Positions 61,188 through 64,000 of a DNA stretch of 64,000 nt are shown here, one piece after another. The stretch's first letter is position 1. The number at the start of each line of letters is the position of its first letter. Source of the stretch: Vicingus serpentipes (GTDB lineage: Bacteria; Bacteroidota; Bacteroidia; Flavobacteriales_E; Vicingaceae); the NCBI GenBank assembly GCA_024103385.1, contig JAGFIT010000003.1, forward strand, positions 32,000-95,999. Direction: 5' to 3'. The translations under genes and the position numbers were made by a program. The notes under the pieces were generated by a model. The model was not told where the DNA came from, made no database searches, and was given only the letters and a program-made list of their open reading frames with translations.

Positions 61188-61220
61188 AAATCCCCAACTT
61201 ATCTTCAAAGTTGGGGATTT
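61188..61220 (-). terminator. Terminator of rny
   Basis: AAATCCCCAACTT and AAGTTGGGGATTT form a 13-bp perfect stem around a 7-base loop. On the minus strand it is followed by a long T-run and lies 24 bp after the rny stop. Confidence 0.9.
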
Positions 61221-61243
61221 TAATTTAAATATTCACAATGAAT

Positions 61244-62788
61244 TTATTTTGCATAATTCACAGCTCTTTTTTCTCTAATAACAGTTACCTTAACCTGACC
61301 AGGGTAAGTCATTTCTGTTTGGATTTTTTGAGCCAATTCAAATGACATTGTATCTGCTTCTGCATCACTTACTTTCCCACTTTCCACTATCACTCTCAAC
61401 TCTCTTCCTGCTTGTATGGCATAAGCTTGCTCTACTCCAGGGTATGTCATTCCAATATTTTCTAAATCTTTAATTCTGTTAATGTACTGCTCCATCACCT
61501 CTCTTCTTGCTCCTGGTCTAGCCCCTGAAATAGCATCACATACCTGAACAATTGGAGAAATAATCGTAGTCATTTCTATTTCATCGTGGTGAGCACCAAT
61601 AGCATTACAGATATCAGGTTTCTCATTGTATTTCTCAGCAATTTTCATCCCTAATACTGCGTGTGGTAATTCTGGCTCATCATCTGGCACTTTTCCAATA
61701 TCATGTAGTAAACCTGCTCTTTTAGCCAACTTTGCATTTAAACCTAGCTCAGAAGCCATTGTTGCACATAAATTAGCTACCTCTCTAGAGTGTTGTAGTA
61801 AGTTCTGACCGTAAGAAGAACGATATTTCATTCTACCTACCATTCTAATTAATTCTGGATGTAAGCCATGAATTCCTAAATCGATAGTGGTTCTTTTACC
61901 TACCTCAATAATTTCTTCTTCTAATTGCTTTTTCGTTTTACCTACTACCTCTTCTATTCTAGCAGGGTGTATTCTACCATCCGTAACCAATTGATGTAAT
62001 GATAATCGAGCAATCTCTCGTCTTACAGGATCAAAACAAGAAAGAATAATTGCTTCAGGAGTATCATCAACAATAATTTCTACACCAGTAGCTGCTTCTA
62101 ATGCTCTAATGTTACGACCTTCCCTACCGATTATTCTTCCTTTAATCTCATCACTTTCAATGTTAAAAATAGACACTGAATTTTCAACCGCTTGTTCTGT
62201 AGCAACCCGCTGGATAGTTTGAACCACTATTTTACGCGCTTCTTTGTTGGCATTAATTTTCGCTTCATCAACAATATCTTTAATGTGTGATAAAGCAGCT
62301 GTTTTTGCTTCCGCTTTTAACGCTTCAACCAATTGTGATTTTGCGTCCTCTACAGACAATCCTGAAATAGCTTCTAACTGTTCTACTTGTTTTCTGTGAG
62401 CAGCTTCTAATTCTGTTTCCTTTTTTTCTACAATTTCTAATTGCTTAGAAAGGAGTTCTTTTGTTCTTTCTATTTCTCCTTCTTTCCTTTTTGCCTCTTC
62501 AATTTGTTTTGAAGCAGCATCGTTTTTTTGTTTTGCACGATTTTCTAAATCAGCTATTTTACGTTCTCTTTCGCTAATTACTTTCTCGTGCTCTTCCTTT
62601 AACTGTAAAAACTTTTCTTTAGCTTGGAGCAATTTTTCTTTACGTTGAACCTCTCCTTCTGCTTTAGCTTCTTCTATAATTTTGTTTCCTTTAGAGTCTG
62701 CTCCTTTTTTTAATAGTATTGTTACAGCTATAGCAGCAACTGCGCCTCCAACAACAACACCAATAATAATACTTACAATGTCCATCAT
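61244..62788 (-). CDS. rny: Ribonuclease Y
   Basis: A 514-residue membrane-anchored endoribonuclease: N-terminal transmembrane helix, a long coiled coil (residues about 30-190), a KH domain ([25 protein letters not shown]) and an HD domain with [11 protein letters not shown] and [10 protein letters not shown]. It initiates mRNA decay in many bacteria. The ATG used could be either of the first two. Upstream on the same strand is the 6S-like RNA, so the gene probably shares the zapA-6S-rny arrangement I know from Bacteroidota. Confidence 0.96.
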   Translation of the reverse strand: MMDIVSIIIGVVVGGAVAAIAVTILLKKGADSKGNKIIEEAKAEGEVQRKEKLLQAKEKFLQLKEEHEKVISERERKIADLENRAKQKNDAASKQIEEAKRKEGEIERTKELLSKQLEIVEKKETELEAAHRKQVEQLEAISGLSVEDAKSQLVEALKAEAKTAALSHIKDIVDEAKINANKEARKIVVQTIQRVATEQAVENSVSIFNIESDEIKGRIIGREGRNIRALEAATGVEIIVDDTPEAIILSCFDPVRREIARLSLHQLVTDGRIHPARIEEVVGKTKKQLEEEIIEVGKRTTIDLGIHGLHPELIRMVGRMKYRSSYGQNLLQHSREVANLCATMASELGLNAKLAKRAGLLHDIGKVPDDEPELPHAVLGMKIAEKYNEKPDICNAIGAHHDEIEMTTIISPIVQVCDAISGARPGARREVMEQYINRIKDLENIGMTYPGVEQAYAIQAGRELRVIVESGKVSDAEADTMSFELAQKIQTEMTYPGQVKVTVIREKRAVNYAK

Positions 62789-62854
62789 CTTTTCTATTTT
62801 TTTATAAAAAGTTAATGCACCTCAAACATGTATTTTACCTTCATTTTTGGATAT

Positions 62855-63061
62855 AAAAAAACCCGTACAAATTTGGCTTAGATAAACCCAATAAAAAAAT
62901 GATTGGAACCGCCAAGTACGTTCAAACTTCCCATGTCCATTCCGATAGCTATCGGAACGAATATCCTTTCGGAGTTACAAGGGGCCTGTTTTTAGTTACT
63001 CATGAGCTTTGCTCCAAATAAGTAAAATGTTAGTTTATCAAACGAATTAAATTTGCACGGG
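62855..63061 (-). ncRNA. ssrS: 6S-like RNA (6S-Flavo type)
   Basis: The gap between zapA and rny folds into a long hairpin-like RNA on the minus strand. The closing stem pairs CCCGTGCAAATTT (63061-63049) with AAATTTGTACGGG (62874-62862), 13 bp with one wobble, directly followed by seven Ts. The roughly 200-nt interior is a broken rod with an open centre, as expected for a promoter-mimicking 6S RNA. Position next to zapA is the classical 6S location. The apical part contains an 18-bp perfect palindrome. Exact ends are inferred from the stem and T-run. Confidence 0.8.
62940..62957. repeat. Perfect palindrome TTCCGATAGCTATCGGAA inside the 6S-like RNA
   Basis: An 18-bp palindrome with the same CCGATAGCTATCGG core as the repeat at 30451. 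It lies near the middle of the RNA, where it could form its apical stem. Confidence 0.85.
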
Positions 63062-63180
63062 AATTTTTAAAGTGATTTGATTAAACAATTTCCGCTTGCA
63101 GCGGAATTAGTTCAATTTACTATGCTAAAGCATAGATTATCACTAATCTCGATGTGATATTGCTTTTTTTACAAAGAACG

Positions 63181-63465
63181 CTACAGATACTGATCGAACA
63201 TTTGTTCTACAGCAATTAAATCCTCTTCAATTCCAGCATTATCTAGAATGCCTTTATTTTCTAACTCAAAGTTTTTCGATGCAATTTTCAATGCCGCCAT
63301 TGCTAACAAATCTTGCTTATCTTTAACGTCATACAGCCTTTCGAACTCACTTACTGAGTGGTTAATACTTTCTGCCGCTTTTCTAATCCCTTCCTCCTCG
63401 TTCTTGCTAACAGTTAGGGGGTAAACCCTATTCGCTATTTTAATTTTTATCGATAACTCCTCCAT
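63181..63465 (-). CDS. zapA: Cell-division protein ZapA
   Basis: A 94-residue ZapA: IKIANRVYPLTVSKNEEEGIRKAAESIN is the globular N-terminal domain, followed by a helical dimer/tetramer segment. ZapA bundles FtsZ filaments at the division site. It is 13 bp after the coiled-coil gene and upstream of the 6S-like RNA. Two small hairpins (TTCCGC/GCGGAA near 63090 and CTATGCT/AGCATAG near 63120) lie in the gap. Confidence 0.9.
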   Translation of the reverse strand: MEELSIKIKIANRVYPLTVSKNEEEGIRKAAESINHSVSEFERLYDVKDKQDLLAMAALKIASKNFELENKGILDNAGIEEDLIAVEQMFDQYL

Positions 63466-63478
63466 TTGAGCATTTAAT

Positions 63479-63763
63479 TTATCCGCTTATTTGAGCAATA
63501 CACTTATCAATTTCCCGTACCATTTCGTTTATTTTCAACTTCACATCTTTGGTACTTTCACTATCAACACTTCCCGCAATTTTCAATAACTTAATTTTAT
63601 CGTTTACTGCATTCAATTGTTGATTTTTATCGGCTAATTCTTCTTTTAATTGAACAAGATCTTCCGAGAGTTTATCATTTTTTTGAATTAGTAAGTCATG
63701 TTTTTCAACAAGTTTCCCTGCTTTTTTTCTTAAAGAACTAACTAACTCCGATAAATCTTTCAT
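63479..63763 (-). CDS. Small coiled-coil protein upstream of zapA
   Basis: A 94-residue protein that is nearly all coiled coil (Leu/Lys/Glu heptads from about residue 5 to 65) with a short C-terminal helix. It is placed as ZapB-like partners might be, directly upstream of zapA and probably co-transcribed. I know similar unannotated genes in this position in other Bacteroidota; a role in division is an inference. Confidence 0.8.
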   Translation of the reverse strand: MKDLSELVSSLRKKAGKLVEKHDLLIQKNDKLSEDLVQLKEELADKNQQLNAVNDKIKLLKIAGSVDSESTKDVKLKINEMVREIDKCIAQISG

Positions 63764-63925
63764 CTATCCATTGTTACATTTAAGTCGAATAATCAACTTT
63801 CACAAATTTAGTTTTTTTACACTACATTTTGTGTATAATTCAATTAAAAAAAACGTTTATTTCTCATTTCCTTACCTAGCTTTGTCTACGGGGATTTTTA
63901 GGAATTCTTTTTGATATTAAGAAAT

Positions 63926-64000
63926 ATGCGCATACAAAAACAGTTAATTATCTTTTTTATTTTTCTAAGCACCGCCTCCTTTTGTCAAGATAGTATTCCT
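63926..64000 (+). CDS. N-terminus of a secreted protein, 3' end outside window
   Basis: ATG at 63926 opens a signal peptide (MRIQKQLIIFFIFLSTASFC) followed by QDSIP before the window ends. It is divergent from the zapA operon. In related genomes an M23-type peptidase often lies here, but the visible 25 residues cannot show this. Confidence 0.6.
   Translation, partial: MRIQKQLIIFFIFLSTASFCQDSIP

Noticed and set aside
63121..63145. CTATGCTAAAGCATAG hairpin downstream of zapA considered as an intrinsic terminator
   Set aside because: On the zapA strand it is followed by AAATTG with no T-run, so it may only be a processing or stabilising stem.
1..64000. Prophage, IS transposase or restriction system
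   Set aside because: None of the coding regions shows integrase, transposase, phage structural or restriction enzyme motifs.

Overview
The window looks like a stretch of chromosome from a low-GC, probably marine member of the Bacteroidota (Flavobacteriales-like; genus not determinable by eye). The evidence is: a C-terminal type IX secretion sorting domain on a large secreted metalloprotease; Bacteroidetes-type -7 promoter boxes (TAnnTTTG) before several genes and both tRNAs; menaquinone made by the futalosine route; a glycine-lipid acyltransferase pair; and the order coiled-coil protein, zapA, 6S-like RNA, rny. No phage, IS transposase, CRISPR array or rRNA operon was seen.

Layout. 1-10.8 kb: the 3' end of a hypothetical gene, then a long minus-strand operon supplying nucleotide sugars (DegT aminotransferase, UDP-glucose dehydrogenase, UDP-xylose synthase, WbpD/WbpB-like enzymes, TviB/WbpO-like dehydrogenase, RmlB, WbpP-like epimerase), ending in a CpsB-type phosphatase and yebC. 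It has no glycosyltransferase, flippase or polymerase, so it is a precursor module and not a whole capsule locus. 10.9-14.2 kb: outer-membrane protein, Kdo transferase, fatty-acid desaturase. 14.2-21.8 kb: a molybdenum-cofactor cluster (moaCB fusion, moaE, moeB-rhodanese, moaD, mobA, TauE-type exporter, ModE-like regulator, moeA) facing an FNR-type regulator; three matching FNR-like palindromes lie in its control regions. A four-helix-bundle (23S intervening-sequence type) gene bracketed by inverted repeats sits inside the moa operon. 21.9-31 kb: tricorn-like protease, copper ATPase, tRNA-His, small hypothetical genes, rarA. 31-36 kb: hldD, mqnD, mqnB, a saccharopine-reductase-like gene. 36-49 kb: secreted M43 protease, hisS, ettA, a UbiA-type prenyltransferase, a sanA broken by one stop codon, an M48 protease, and a PadR/PspC pair. 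49-56.5 kb: mqnE, a GlcD-type oxidase, tRNA-Arg with an unusually structured downstream region, a HEPN-like orphan, sucC. 56.7-64 kb: LolD-like ATPase, CDGSH protein, glycine-lipid acyltransferases facing a sulfotransferase, rny, 6S-like RNA, zapA and the start of a secreted protein.

The points most worth a second look are: (i) the FNR-like operator set over the molybdopterin genes; (ii) repeats invading functional sequence (an in-frame insertion in mqnD and a perfect palindrome inside the 6S-like RNA); (iii) the four-helix-bundle gene as a possible non-transposase mobile unit; (iv) both tRNA genes being followed, 144-178 bp downstream, by a second copy of their own 3' end; (v) rarA apparently starting at ATT and sanA carrying TAA at a conserved Tyr codon. 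All calls rest on reading the sequence and on family knowledge; no database search was run.
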